From the NCBI GenBank assembly GCA_030674185.1, contig CM060312.1, positions 61,145,078 through 61,209,077 of the forward strand: a stretch of DNA of 64,000 nt. Direction: 5' to 3'. Positions 13,224-23,519 of this stretch are shown here, one piece after another. Position 1 is the first letter of the stretch. Each line of letters starts with the position of its first letter. A program made the position numbers and the translations under genes. This DNA comes from Monoplex corrugatus. Lineage: Eukaryota; Mollusca; Gastropoda; Littorinimorpha; Ranellidae. The notes under the pieces were generated by a model that was not told the DNA's origin, ran no database searches, and worked only from the letters and a program-made list of their open reading frames with translations.

Positions 13224-16200
13224 TTGTGTTTCAATTGCTTTGCACAAAACTTGCATGACTGTATGCATACGCTTCTTCTTGAGCGAGCTCCATACGTCAG
13301 ATAAGGCCTCAAGGTCTTACCAGTGCAGTCTTACGACTTACGCCATGGTTACATTAGATCTTCCCCACCACATGGCATCAATAGTGTCAATGCATACGGA
13401 ATTCATTCTGAGCGCAAGGACGTTATCTTGATGAACTGAAACTGAAATTTTGAACAATTTGCCAAACTGGACATTGTCCACTACCACCAGTCCATTGCAA
13501 ATAGCAGAGCGTGGATCATTGTCAGTTTTCAGGTGGTGATTGAAGGTAGAGGTAAAAAGTTGTCCCCTAACCCTGAGGTCGCAGGGGAGTGGAGACTCTC
13601 AGATTTTCTCAGGGCCAGCATTATGAGTATTGGGCTGATCTCTTTCTTCCTGCTTTACCTTCTATATTAAAGCCATGGCAGGACTATATAAAACGTCGTA
13701 TCCCCGAGATGTCAACTTTATATCTAACCCTTGTAACAGCAGACTTCACACCTCTCCAACAGTTTCAGTTTCAGTTTCTCAAAATGACGTCTCCGCGCTC
13801 GGAACGAATTCCATATGCACTAACGTCACAGGTGCCACGTGTATGGTGACCGTGGCACATGCCTTAAGTCTGTACATAAACCCACGAGGCCCAACCTAGA
13901 CTTTGTTTTATCTAGTCTTTATTTTATACTGGTATTTTATCAGCCCACCGCTGAAATAATCTTGATTACATGTAAATGACATGTGTATCTGTGTATCTTA
14001 CCTTCAAAAAAGGAACATGTATATCTCTCCCACGTTTTCTCAAATAGTTCGACGCAGAAGCATTAACACAGCTTCCTGTTTAACAGAATGGTAGCTTTTG
14101 TTATTTCTTAACACTTTGTAAAATGTAATGTTCCATTGATGGAAAGTGCCGTGGCAAATCGATAGAAACATTTCAGATCAGGGCAGACTTGAACTAAGAT
14201 ATGTGGAGCTAGTGTCTGGCACCGTGGATCTATAAGTGAACGTTTAGGTCTGTGGCACTTTTCTGGGGCCGCAGTAGGGCTGCAGGCATATCACTTTCAG
14301 TTTCAGCTTGACCAAATTAATACTGTAGGGGCTACCCATGTGCGTGTGTGAATACGCGTGGAACAGTTGTTGTTTTTTTAGGATCATCGCACTCAGGGAG
14401 GTTATCTTTGTGCTCACCTATTTTTTGTCCCATTTTCTACGCCACCTTAATGGCCACAGAAGTTGGCACAGTTTTTAACAATGCGATGATGATGATGTCG
14501 ATGAAAATGATAGTCATGATGGTATGGGGTTCCACCTAGGATTGAGACGCTTACTATCATAATATATACTGATGTCAACCAGGCCCGAAAGATACAGACA
14601 TCCCCGGTGCTGGTCAGGAGATTTGAGCAACACCGTCAGTGACGCATCCGTGAAGTGGATGAGACTCGACTGTGTGGTCCCAGTCTTCCTAATGAGCCCA
14701 TAGCACGCCGAAGTCTAGGTAGGAGCCGGTTAAAGCCAAAAAATCTCAATGATTTTGGAAGTGACTGATAGGGATTCGAACCCACAACATACTAGTCGGT
14801 AATCCGTTGACGATTGCCCAGCGTGGAACACTTTTAGTGCCCCACACTGCAATAACATGAGCACAGCGTGCACGCGGGGATGGAAATCTGTGAACTAGCC
14901 TTTCTTGCCCGATCCGTCAGATCAGCTGTCAGGCCTGTAATCCTGAACAGGTTTATGTACTCATTCAAAGCTGGGTGGACAGACTCGAACCGCTGCACAA
15001 AAGCTCAAAGAAGGCTTACCATGTTTTATTTTCAGGCTGAGAAGGTACAGAAGTTCAAAACTGAATTGTTTCCTCGCTTCCTGGGTTATTTTGAGGCCAT
15101 GCTAGCTGAGAATGGAGGCACCGGATTCTTTGTGGGCGATTCGGTAAGTATACATTGCATGAGGTGGCTCTAATGAAGATAATGACGTCCATAGTGATAA
15201 TGGTGATAATGGCGGTGGTAGTGGTAAACGATAATGATGATGAATCATAATGATTATAATGAAAATGATGGTGATTGCGACTGTCATATTGGCATAGGTT
15301 TTCATAACGATGCTGGAACTGAACTAGTCTGTTTATAACCTACATCCCTCTGGCGAACAGTGTGTTCAGTGAAGAGACAATCAGTAACATATAACATGGT
15401 AGGAAAAGACAACTGGTACATTTTTTCGTGCCTTGAATCAAGTCAGCTTTGCCTTGCCCACTGCTGAATTCCCAAACGAAGAACCGGATGATCAGACCGA
15501 ACCCTTATTTGAAGATCCCATGACAAGAAAAGAAATAGCAGAGCGCATCAGATGATTGGAACCAGGTTAATGCCTAGAAGCCTGCAGGAATCTAGAGTAT
15601 AATTATGTTGAAAGAAGCCAACGACACGGTAATCACATTTCTTGTTAGATATTTTAATAAATTGTTTGACAACAGATCTTTTCCCGTGAGATAAGGGTAT
15701 TTCTCTCTGTCTGTCTGTCTGTCTGTCTAATTTACATATACTACACGTCATTATTGAAGGGCCAGGAACGTTTTTGAGTCAATTTTTGAAAGGAGAAATA
15801 ACCTATTTTCTCTTACTCTTTTCTCCAATTCGTTGCCGTAACTGAATGGATAAGAGCTCAGACAACATTGCAGTTTCCTTTTGGCACGTGTTTGGGGATT
15901 TGCCGATTTGCAATGGGCGGCCCAAGGAAGACAATTTCCACACGAAATTGTCGAATCTTCAGCAGGGTCTCTCTGACGACGCAGGCAAGGTAGTGACAAA
16001 ATTCGCTTTGCACGTGCAAGGCAAGCCCTTTTTGAACACTACTCCAGCCAAAGTTGCCCGCAGACGAGGATAAAAAGGACCCGTTCTTGGTTCGTTTTAA
16101 CCATGCTTGCAAGACGACGGATGACGGATGAGCAGCGGGGGAGAGCCCTCGCTCTGCTTGATGAAGGCCTAGCCCAGCGGGAAGTTGCTAGACGACTTGA

Positions 16201-17419
16201 AGTGTCGCATTCCACAATCCAGAGACTGCTGGAGCGCTTCAATGAGACTGGAGCAGTCCAGGAAAGGCGTCACACGGGTCGACCCAGAGTAACGACAAGA
16301 CAGCAAGACCGCTACCTTGCCCTCTCCGTCCTGAGGGAAAGGGCATCCACTGCGGTGACCTTGAGGGGTCAGCTGAGGGACGCAACAGGTGCTAACATCA
16401 GCTGCAGCACGGTGAGAAGACGGCTACATGAGGCAAACTTGAGGTCACGGAGACCGGCCGTCCGACCCGTGCTGTCACCGGTCAACAAAGTGCGCCGCAT
16501 GACCTGGGCCAGGGAGCACGTGACCTGGACAAGGCAACAGTGGGCCCGGGTCTTGTTTTCGGATGAGTCCAGGTTCACCCTGACCTTTAACGATGGCCGG
16601 GCTCGGGTGTGGCGACGTCAAGGGGAGAGGTTCGCTGACGCCACTGTCCAAGAGCATAACCGGTACGGCGGCGGGTCGGTGATGGTGTGGGGTGGCATGA
16701 GCCGTGGTACCCGGACCCCCCTGCTCCCCATTGACGGCATCCTGAACGGGGTCCGGTACCGGGACGAGGTTCTGGCGGCCGTGGCACTGCCTGCGCTTGT
16801 GGACCTTGGTCAAGGCGCCATCTTCCAGGACGACAATGCACCTGCGCATCGAGCACGCCTTGTGACCGACTTCCTGGAGCAGCATGAAGTCGTCCGTATG
16901 GCCTGGCCAGCGTGCTCACCTGACCTGAACCCAATTGAACACCTCTGGGATGTGCTCGGGAGGCGCATCAGGGACAACCACCCCCCACCGGGCACCCTGG
17001 CCAGGCTGGTCGACATCCTGCAGATCGAGTGGGCGGCCATCCCTCAGGACACACTCCGTACCCTTGTGGGGTCGATGCATCGGCGCTGTGAAGCATGCAT
17101 CCAGGCTCGGGGCGGACACACGCGATATTGAAAACAGATTGGCCAAATCTGACACTTTCTGTTTTTTGAAAAGGGGGGGATGTTCCTTTAAATGCATGTG
17201 CTGTTCACTAATGGGTCATTGTGCTAATTTCTTTTTCCAAAACAGGTGTGGAAATGATGAAATAAAACATAGAATCAATTCTAAACATTGTCAATTATTT
17301 CAACTTAAAATTAGAGAGGAAGGAAGAAGTGGCCCTTAAATTATGATTAGGAGTATATATATACACACACACACACACATATATATATATAGAGAGAGAT
17401 ATGTGTGTGTGTGTGCGTA

Positions 17420-17504
<85 letters not shown>

Positions 17505-17593
17505 TTGTGTGTACACATACATATGTACCTGCATTCCTATCCACCTACCTACCTATAAAAGATACACCACCACCACCCACCCAAAAACACATG

Positions 17594-17690
<97 letters not shown>

Positions 17691-17803
17691 ATGTATATAT
17701 GCGTGTGTGTGTATGTGTGTGCGTGCGCGCGCGCGCGTGTGTGTGTGTGTGTGTGTGTGTTCGTTAGTATGAAGGTAGGTAGGTATATATCTATCTATCT
17801 ATC

Positions 17804-17865
<62 letters not shown>

Positions 17866-18002
17866 TATATATGTGTGTATGTATGTGTGTTTGTGTCTGT
17901 GTATGTATGCATGTATGTATATATTTATGTGTACATACAAATATATATATAATATGTATACATATATACACACACATACACACACACACATATATATATA
18001 TG

Positions 18003-18070
<68 letters not shown>

Positions 18071-21000
18071 GTGTGTGTGTGTACGTATGTGTGCGTGTGT
18101 GTGTATTCTCTATCTACAAAATGTCGAAATTAATGAACCAGAGAATCTGCTAATTATTATGGAACAGATGTAGGTAGAAAGAAACTCTAGGGAGAGCTAG
18201 ACAACAGAAGGTCTTCAGAGAAGTAACCCCCTTTTGACAAGTGTTTCGGCCCTGAACTCCTTACACTCTCGGGGAGCCGGGCCACATCCAGGTCATGACT
18301 CCTGGATGCCCTTCTGCTGTTGTCTATTTATTTTTTTTTTTCCCCACGCCGGGGAGCGAACCTGGGCGATTCTGCGCTTCAGAACTGCGGTACGCGGTTT
18401 TACCAATGTGCTAACGGGGCACACATCTCATCTGTAGGGAATTTAATCCTTATGAAGTTCACTTTTGGTTCCTCCTTGCCCAGATCCAGCTTGAGCTCCT
18501 TTCTGCTGCCTCTGCCATCGCTTTAAGGCTCTAGTCCTCTTCTTCCCAGAAATGGCGAGTTGTTTCATGAGATCATAAGCGGAGGTGCCCACAAACCCTC
18601 TTGCCCCGACCTCTATGGCGAAGATTTTGACCCGCAGACCTGCTTTCTTCAGGGTGCTGGCAAGACCGGCGTATTTTTCGGTCTTGTAGATATGTGCTTC
18701 TTCCATTCTGCTTCCGTATGGCACAGTGAGTTCTATCAGAATCACTTGTTTCGAGGAGTCAGAGTGGAGAGCGATGTCTGGTCTCATGCCTGTCTTGCTG
18801 ATGACATCTGGGTAATTTCTCCACTCTGGGAGGTCTGCTGTACACTCCCAGTCGATTGCTCCATCCAGAAGACCCTTTGGCAATGTGCTGGTTGTCATAG
18901 CAATTTCGGGCCAGACCTGTTTCCCTCCTGCTTTGTAGAACGTTGTCATAGCAATTGGTGCGTTTGGGGTCATGGTTTTTTCGCTAACCACGTCTGTGAT
19001 CACTTTCAGAACTTGGTTGTGCCTCCATGTATACCTTCCTTGGGCTAGCGCTACTTTGCAAGAGCTTAGGACATGTTCCACTGTTTGTTTCTTCTGACAG
19101 AGCGGACATGCTGGGTCATCTGATTTCCCCCATTTCACTAAGTTTGCATTCGAGGGGAGCAGGTCATATACAGATCTGAGGAGGAAGCTTATCCTTAGAG
19201 GAGCCATGTGCCACATATCGTTCCATCTGAGACTTCTTTGGAGTGCACTGTCCCATGTTGTCCATTGCCCCTGTTGACCTTGCTGGACTGCCTTCTGCAC
19301 TCTTTTGACATCTTCTTCTTTCTTCAACTCCTGTAGGATCATGTCTCTTTTTTCCTTCCTTTTGTAACTAGTATTAGCAAGATTTATGCACACGTTCTGA
19401 GCCAGAGGTTAACAACAAGGGCAAACAAAAATGACAATGATAAGGGAACAGGCTGGTTTTGGTGCAGGTTACAAAATTGTAGACCATATCTTATATTATA
19501 CAGTATTGTTCATAAAGTAACTTCCCTGAACCAAAATTATGTGTTGGATTTGTAGACTCTTAAGAAGGCTTTGAATTCCTTGAATAGAAATGAGCTATGG
19601 AAAAACTTTGAAAGATTAGTGTAAATGGAAAATTATATAATGCTCTTAGAGAAATAAACGGTCCACTATTTCTTTGCGTTTGTGATGGGTGTTCTGACGG
19701 ATAATTTCTTCCATTGTCCACTTGGTGTTAAGCAAGGATGTTTGCTTTGTCCTACTTAATCAACGAAATGGCGGTGGAACTGTCAAAAAACTGGAAAGTG
19801 TGGCATTCACCTTATCACAAGTGTCAAAGAAATATTTTGATGTTATATGCTGATGATGTGTTACGCCTTTCAGACTCTTACAGGATTACACACTTTATTC
19901 AGTAAGTTCAAAAATGAAACATAGATTTTCTCTACCAGTTAATCTTACAAAAACAAACGTAGTGGTGTTTCGAAATGGTGGGCGTTTCAATAATAGTAAA
20001 AATGTTTTATGGTTCAGATGAAATTATAGTGACTAAGTCATATAAGTACCTTTTAACCACAAAACTTAGCCTTGATATGACTTTGTCAGAGTACGCCAAA
20101 AAGACAGAAAAGGAGTTATTGAAATACAGATAGCATTGCAAAGTCAGACAGCGACCGATCCATTAATAGTTTGACTAATTATTATTTGATACTCAAATTG
20201 AGCTTGCCCTGACATATGCATTGAAATTTGGGGTTTAATTTAAACTTACCAGATAGATAAAGTCCCTACTTTTGCTATAAAAAGGCTTCCTGGTGTAATA
20301 TTACATGTTTGAAATATATTTACTTATGGAGAAACTGAAAGGTAACCTCTTTATGTAAGAACCCTTGTTAAATGCATAAGATAGTGATTAAAATTTACGT
20401 TGCAAACAAAAGGATTATGCAGATAGGCATTTAAAATGTTTGCATTTCACAAGTAAAGCAAATACAAATGAATTTAAAAGTATGCAGACAGGCATTAAAA
20501 TGTTTGCATCACACAAGTAAAGAAAATATCAATGAATTTTACTGGGTGTTACAAGCAAAGTAAATACTAACAAAGATTGATTTGGCTTGATGAATGAACG
20601 TAGGAAGGTAAATGGAAAAAAAAAGAAGTAAAGGGTATACAAGACAGTAGATAAGGTAATAAAGAATATGTGCAGTGAAGCTAAGGAAGCTTGGCCAGAA
20701 ACAAAGTAGAAGACCGACACAAAACAGACCCTAAGTTTATGTACAGAAATATTTAATAAACTATTAACAGGAAAAAGACATGCGCATCAACTGGTTTCTT
20801 AAAATCAAAAGATGACATGATTATTATGAAAAAAGACAAAATATTACATACATAGAGAGAGTACATTGAAGTCATTTTTGACGATGACAGAAGGGAGGAA
20901 CACATCATTAGATTAGAAAGAACTTTGAGGGACCACCAATAGTAAAAGATACATGTCGAACAGCGATGAAGATGAAGCAGGAAAAAGCCCCAGGACCATA

Positions 21001-22755
21001 CAATATTACTATAAAAATGATTGTGAGGCTCTAGATGAACTTGGTATCGAAAAAAATGGTAGTCCTCCTAAATGAAATTTATGATACCGATAAAATCCCT
21101 AACGATATGTCTGTCAATTTTCATTGTACTTCCAAAGAAACCAGGGGCTATAGAATGCAAACTGCATCCTACAATCGACTTGATGAGTCATGTGGCAAAA
21201 TTTCTATTTAGAATAATCATGATGAGTGTTGATAACGCGGAGGTCGTGGCCAAATACTGTCCCGTTAGCTCAGTTGGTTTAACCATCACGTTGATAAACC
21301 AGGGTCATAGGTTCGACCTTCAGACGGGCCACTTTTTTTGCGCCGCCCTCGTGCTGCTGGCCCCGGGAAAAATTGAGATCTCTGCCACCTCACTCCCCTA
21401 CGACTCCAGGGCTATGGAACTGTCTAGGTAGAGCCTCAGGACCTGGCTAGCTTGTGGGTTTGTGTGCAGGCTTTAGGCTTGTGCTGTGATCACTCTGGAT
21501 CTTCTCTCCATCAAATGGCACCTGTGACTTTAGTGCATATGGAATTCATTCCGAACGCGGAGACGTCATCTTGAGAAATTGAAACAGAAATTGATGAGGA
21601 TAAGGAATAGAATCGAATCAGAACAATGTGCATTTGTCGAAGGGAAAGGAACTGCCAATGCCAATACACATCCTAAGAAATCTCACAGAAAGATCACTTG
21701 AGTTGTATAATTGTTTACTTTTTATTGTATTTTTTAAGGATTATTGCACTCAGGGAGGTTACCTTTGTGTTCACCTTTTTTCCCCGTCCCGTTTTTTATG
21801 CCACCTTATTGGCCACAGAAGCTGGCACAGTTTTTACAATGCGATGATGATGTCAGTGAGGATGATAATCATGATGCTATGGAGTTTCATCTAGGATTGA
21901 GACTGCGTGACAGGGCTGTACTCTACGCTTACTATCATAATATATCCTGCCATCAGCCAGGCCCGCGAGATGCAGACATCCGCGGTGCTGGTCAGAAGAT
22001 TTGAGCAACACCTTCAATGACGCATCCGTGAAGTGGATTAGACTCGACTGTGTGATCCCAGTCTTCCCAATGAACCCATGGCACGCCCAGCTCCGCGTAG
22101 GGGCTGGTTGGAGCAACAACAAAAAATCCCACAGTGAGTTATGAAGGGACTGATGGGGATTCAAACACACAACCTTCCAGTCCGTAGTCCGTTGTTAATC
22201 ACTGCACCACGGCGACTGGTGTGAATAAGTATTTATATTTGTTTTACTGACTATACCAAGGATCTTGGTCGGGTAAAACAAACAATTGGTCAGTCATACG
22301 GAAAAGCTCAATACTGATGGAAAATATTTAAGAATAATAAGGAATATGTCTTAGGAACAAACAGCAGCAATGAGACAAAATAGTAGTTTTGCAAAGTGGG
22401 TGGGGACAAAAACGGGAGAATCAGGAGCTATACTTGCAGAGACAAAAGATAGATTCATATGTATGGCCATGATCACCTATGCCATGCTGCAAGGCGCTTG
22501 ATGATAATTATGATAATGATGATGATGATAATGATGATGATGATGATTATGTTTGCACGATGTCCAATTTTCTTTATGTTTGTGTTACAGGTGACGCTGG
22601 CAGACATCGTTGTGTATGATATTCTGGAAACTTGCATGAACATCGATCCTGAGGTGCTGGGTCCCTTCCCCTTTCAACAAAAACTGCGTACTAATGTGGA
22701 AGACATACCTGCTCTTAAAGCCTATGTGGACAAGAGACTCAAGACCAGCGTCTGA
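6714..22755 (+). CDS. Sigma-class glutathione S-transferase, gene A (5 exons, 210 aa)
   Basis: Coding exons are 6714-6861, 8658-8750, 12824-12942, 15036-15143 and 22591-22755, all with GT donors and AG acceptors, in phases 1, 1, 0 and 0. They join into 633 nt encoding 210 residues and a TGA stop, the usual length for a sigma GST or S-crystallin. The family conjugates glutathione to electrophiles in the cytosol, and some members are prostaglandin D synthases. The N-terminal thioredoxin-like half (about 1-79) has the family Tyr in KLYYFN (Tyr10 by alignment), the cis-proline motif QLP (55-57) and the glutathione-contacting QS (68-69). The helical C-terminal half follows, with the N-capping segment GDSVTLAD across the exon 4/5 junction. 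The ATG at 6714 is chosen because the family N-terminus starts there and the context ACAAACATGG recurs in gene B. A TTCAG at 6621-6625 after a T tract may be a 5'UTR acceptor. Intron 4 (7.4 kb) is filled with mobile elements. Class assignment is strong; substrate is unknown. Confidence 0.9.
7010..7157. repeat. (CT)n microsatellite in GST-A intron 1
   Basis: About 145 bp of CT repeats with occasional interruptions. The gene B intron has only a short pyrimidine tract at this place (about 48170-48205). Confidence 0.85.
7533..7645. repeat. 37-bp minisatellite, three copies
   Basis: Three nearly identical units start with GTCGAAACAACACGGCAGGC and end with CTACCTGTTAT, inside the LINE-E fragment of intron 1. 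Confidence 0.85.
7655..8175 (+). mobile_element. LINE-E reverse transcriptase fragment
   Basis: The frame from 7734 encodes [20 protein letters not shown], the RT segment that precedes the catalytic YADD-type motif. Later parts are in other frames. It is the same family as the - strand element at 37020-38319. It is truncated at both ends and broken. Confidence 0.7.
8766..8880. repeat. (AC)n and (TACA)n microsatellite after GST-A exon 2
   Basis: (AC)n runs from about 8766 to 8829 and passes into a TACA-rich tract, starting 15 bp after the exon 2 donor. Gene B has a shorter (CA)n at the same place (about 49338-49371). Confidence 0.9.
9495..10207 (+). mobile_element. LINE-A (RTE-like) fragment with GAT 3' tail
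   Basis: 9797-10114 encodes the typical C-terminal region: [35 protein letters not shown], then [20 protein letters not shown]. The element ends in a perfect (GAT)n tract at 10178-10207. The 5' side (about 9500-9700) resembles an endonuclease/RT linker, with the RT itself deleted. Short tandem-repeat 3' tails are characteristic of RTE-clade elements. Confidence 0.75.
10445..11030 (+). mobile_element. LINE reverse transcriptase N-terminal fragment
   Basis: The stretch from 10735 encodes, with frameshifts, [20 protein letters not shown] and [10 protein letters not shown], the conserved linker into the RT fingers (KAPGxDGxP). Upstream, a roughly 165-bp segment is tandemly duplicated (10451-10556 and 10618-10718 align). 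No intact frame. Confidence 0.6.
11036..11400. repeat. (GT)n and (TACA)n microsatellites
   Basis: (GT)n to about 11122, a GC-rich CGCGCGCG interruption, then ATAC/TACA tetranucleotide repeats from 11173 to 11400. Confidence 0.9.
11560..12804 (+). mobile_element. SINE-3 (tRNA-derived) in GST-A intron 2, split by two insertions
   Basis: The tRNA-like head (GTGGCAGCCTAGTGATTAAA, about 11571-11650), the middle (GGTTCACTGCACAACACACA, about 12288-12400) and the tail (TGATGCATTATGCCG to AATAAAATGTACAAATAG, 12709-12804) match the uninterrupted copy at 50120-50478. An insertion of about 590 bp (about 11698-12285) and another at 12403-12671 separate the parts. The tail ends 19 bp before the start of GST-A exon 3. 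Confidence 0.65.
12403..12671 (-). mobile_element. 5'-truncated LINE tail with 12-bp target duplication
   Basis: The - strand encodes a [13 protein letters not shown] segment and later [15 protein letters not shown], a common LINE C-terminus. Its 3' tail is the CATCATCATCACATC tract at 12401-12415. Flanks 12391-12402 and 12672-12683 are both GATAAAAGAACA, a clear target-site duplication inside SINE-3. Confidence 0.75.
13050..13265. repeat. (GT)n with three copies of a TTTGCACAAAACTTGC unit
   Basis: GT tracts separated by the unit TGCTTTGCACAAAACTTGCR at about 13130, 13175 and 13238. One related unit without expansion occurs at about 51030 in gene B intron 3. Confidence 0.8.
13300..13447 (+). 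mobile_element. SINE-1 3' part (intron 3, gene A)
   Basis: It matches the 3' half of the SINE-1 at 21227-21597: CTCAAGGTCTTACCAGTG, then GGAATTCATTCTGAGCGC and TGAACTGAAACTGAAA. The same insertion is present in gene B intron 3 (51083-51250), so it predates the duplication. Confidence 0.7.
13762..13905 (-). mobile_element. SINE-1 3' part, inverted
   Basis: TTTCAGTTTCAGTTTCTCAA followed by GACGTCTCCGCGCTCGGAAC and CCATATGCACTAACGTCACA is the reverse complement of the SINE-1 3' half. Confidence 0.7.
14381..14830 (-). mobile_element. SINE-2 (tRNA-derived) in GST-A intron 3
   Basis: It aligns with 21738-22215 over its length. At the right end, GGGATTCGAACCCACAAC is an inverted B box and the last bases match an A box, so this is a tRNA-headed element on the - strand. 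It includes a GAT-rich stretch (14483-14530). Confidence 0.65.
15325..15590 (+). mobile_element. LINE RT-linker fragment (intron 4, shared with gene B)
   Basis: It translates in part to [19 protein letters not shown], the linker before the RT KxPGxDG motif. The same fragment is at 52065-52325 in gene B intron 4 and at 32918-33175, so this insertion predates the unit duplication. Confidence 0.6.
15754..17341 (+). mobile_element. Tc1-like DNA transposon, about 1.59 kb
   Basis: An intact transposase frame is flanked by sequence whose ends read TTGAAGGGCCA (left) and TGGCCCTTAAA (right), short imperfect inverted repeats next to TA dinucleotides at 15752-15753 and 17342-17343. The GC-rich coding part contrasts with the AT-rich flanks. 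GST-B intron 4 has no counterpart. Exact ends are uncertain by a base or two. Confidence 0.8.
16103..17131 (+). CDS. Tc1-family transposase, intact DD34E
   Basis: An uninterrupted 342-residue frame begins with ATG and ends with TGA, the normal length for Tc1-family transposases, which cut and paste their element at TA sites. The N-terminal half has helix-turn-helix segments (about 7-45, [18 protein letters not shown], and 60-115) with the GRPR linker at 59-62. The catalytic domain has Asp154 in LFSDESRF, Asp244 in FQDDNAPAH and Glu279 in [12 protein letters not shown]; the last two are separated by 34 residues (DD34E). No internal stop or frameshift is seen, so the protein could be active or recently so. 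It lies in the sense direction in GST-A intron 4 and has no role in the GST. Confidence 0.92.
   Translation: MLARRRMTDEQRGRALALLDEGLAQREVARRLEVSHSTIQRLLERFNETGAVQERRHTGRPRVTTRQQDRYLALSVLRERASTAVTLRGQLRDATGANISCSTVRRRLHEANLRSRRPAVRPVLSPVNKVRRMTWAREHVTWTRQQWARVLFSDESRFTLTFNDGRARVWRRQGERFADATVQEHNRYGGGSVMVWGGMSRGTRTPLLPIDGILNGVRYRDEVLAAVALPALVDLGQGAIFQDDNAPAHRARLVTDFLEQHEVVRMAWPACSPDLNPIEHLWDVLGRRIRDNHPPPGTLARLVDILQIEWAAIPQDTLRTLVGSMHRRCEACIQARGGHTRY
17356..18115. repeat. Compound (TG/TA/CA)n microsatellite, about 760 bp
   Basis: Alternating (GT)n, (TA)n, (CA)n and short GATA-like tracts abut the right end of the Tc1-like element. The apparent long frames are low complexity. Confidence 0.9.
18175..19366 (-). 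mobile_element. 5'-truncated RLE-type non-LTR retrotransposon
   Basis: The empty site is visible in gene B: 52640-52670 continues without interruption where this copy has about 1.2 kb inserted between GAACAGATGTAG and CTAGTATTAGCAAG. The element carries the C-terminal part of its protein (see 18443-19393) and a 3' region with a tRNA-like stretch (18349-18425, - strand). Confidence 0.7.
18349..18425 (-). mobile_element. tRNA-like segment downstream of the RLE frame
   Basis: On the - strand, GCCCCGTTAGCACATTGGTA resembles a 5' acceptor arm and A box, and CCAGGTTCGCTCCCCGGC resembles a B box and T arm, 75-80 nt overall, followed by an A-rich stretch. It is probably a tRNA-derived SINE head or part of the element 3' end. 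A working tRNA is unlikely, as the arms do not pair cleanly. Confidence 0.45.
18443..19393 (-). pseudogene. C-terminal zinc knuckle and restriction-like endonuclease of a non-LTR element
   Basis: A 316-residue frame with no ATG start. The first residues (to about 8) read host flank. [17 protein letters not shown] is a CX2CX7HX4C knuckle. Further on, [12 protein letters not shown], about 10 residues, then LIELTVPYG fits a PD-(D/E)XK restriction-like endonuclease, as in R2/NeSL-type elements, and a basic tail follows ([16 protein letters not shown]). Such proteins nick target DNA and prime reverse transcription. The reverse transcriptase is missing, so it is not a functional element. Confidence 0.65.
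19400..20350 (+). mobile_element. LINE-C reverse transcriptase remnant
   Basis: Frames broken by stops encode [21 protein letters not shown] and later [12 protein letters not shown] and [16 protein letters not shown] segments (YADD near 19847), matching 52690-53560. It is present in both GST intron 4 copies, therefore old. Confidence 0.6.
21227..21597 (+). mobile_element. SINE-1, full length with tRNA-Ile-like head
   Basis: Bases 21259-21332 read as a tRNA-like sequence with A box TAGCTCAGTTGG, B box GGTTCGACC and acceptor ends CCCGT/ACGGG, closest to tRNA-Ile(GAT) as I remember it. The body and 3' end TTGAGAAATTGAAACAGAAA follow. TGATGAG on both sides is a probable 7-bp target duplication. 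About seven other 3' fragments occur in the window. Confidence 0.8.
21735..22215 (-). mobile_element. SINE-2 with tRNA head
   Basis: The - strand right end (22152-22215) has A box TGGTGCAGTGATTAA and B box GGTTGTGTGTTTGAATCCC, a tRNA-like head. The body continues leftward to about 21735. It is inserted in LINE-A. Confidence 0.7.
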
Positions 22756-23381
22756 AATTGTCTAGTGACGATTTTTCCCCACATGAGTCTATCAGTGTTG
22801 TTAATACATTTTTACCGCATTGCATGTAACGTACATACATGTGTGATGGATATGAACATGTTTTTGATACTATGATATGTGAGATCTGTTTATTATCTAT
22901 TTGTTGTTCCACAAAACGAAAAAAAAATAGATTAAAACATCATATAGTGAGTAAGTGTGATCTCGTTGTCTGGGCCACAAGACAATCAATTTTCTTTACA
23001 GAAACAGGGTTTAACATCTGAGGTGGAAGTTGATTTTTTTTGAAGTGAGATTTTGCTTTCTTTTGTTTTTTATTCTTTAGCCTTTAGCCTTTCAGAGTAC
23101 AAAGTTTTAATCGGTATCACATTTTACTTCAAATGTCTTTGTTGTTGTTGTTATCACGGTAATCACTGTTGTATTAACCGAATGACTGTGTGCATTTGTT
23201 GGTGTAAATTTTTCAGTTTCACAGGCACACACGAAAGAAATCAATACTGATATTAAACTTGGTAGATTTGAATGAAAATCCAGTCTCAAGAATATGTCAT
23301 GTAATGTTTCAGAAGTGTTTCTTTTTTGAGAGATTGGTTTTGTTGTTGTGTTTGTTCATCTCACTCCTCAAAACCTGATTC

Positions 23382-23383
<2 letters not shown>

Positions 23384-23449
<66 letters not shown>

Positions 23450-23462
23450 GTGTGTGTGTGTA
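23384..23462. repeat. (GT)n microsatellite
   Basis: Nearly pure GT from 23384 to 23462, downstream of GST-A. Confidence 0.9.
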
Positions 23463-23519
23463 TGTGTGAAGAAATGATTGATCAGATAACTTGCTGATGA
23501 CCCCCACATCAAGCACAAT

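Larger units (their letters stand above)
20700..22550 (+). mobile_element. LINE-A copy with SINE-1 and SINE-2 nested inside
   Basis: Segments 20700-21226, 21598-21730 and 22216-22550 follow the order of the uninterrupted LINE-A at 42740-44360 (for example [13 protein letters not shown], [19 protein letters not shown] and the final CTTGATGATAATT tail). SINE-1 splits the first gap and SINE-2 the second. Part of the RT is deleted. The GAT-rich tail ends about 40 bp before exon 5 of GST-A. Confidence 0.75.

Noticed and set aside
13589..13899. Short frames suggesting an extra exon in GST-A intron 3
   Set aside because: They fall in an inverted SINE-1 and have no match in gene B intron 3.
16475..17040. 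- strand frames of 76-136 codons across the Tc1 transposase
   Set aside because: Shadows of the GC-rich transposase gene.
18560..19048. A 162-codon + strand frame overlapping the RLE-type element
   Set aside because: It is the antisense shadow of the - strand endonuclease frame, without motifs.
21259..21332. Functional tRNA-Ile gene
   Set aside because: A and B boxes are present, but an SINE body and A-rich 3' end follow directly, the arms have mismatches and the 3' half recurs elsewhere as a repeat.
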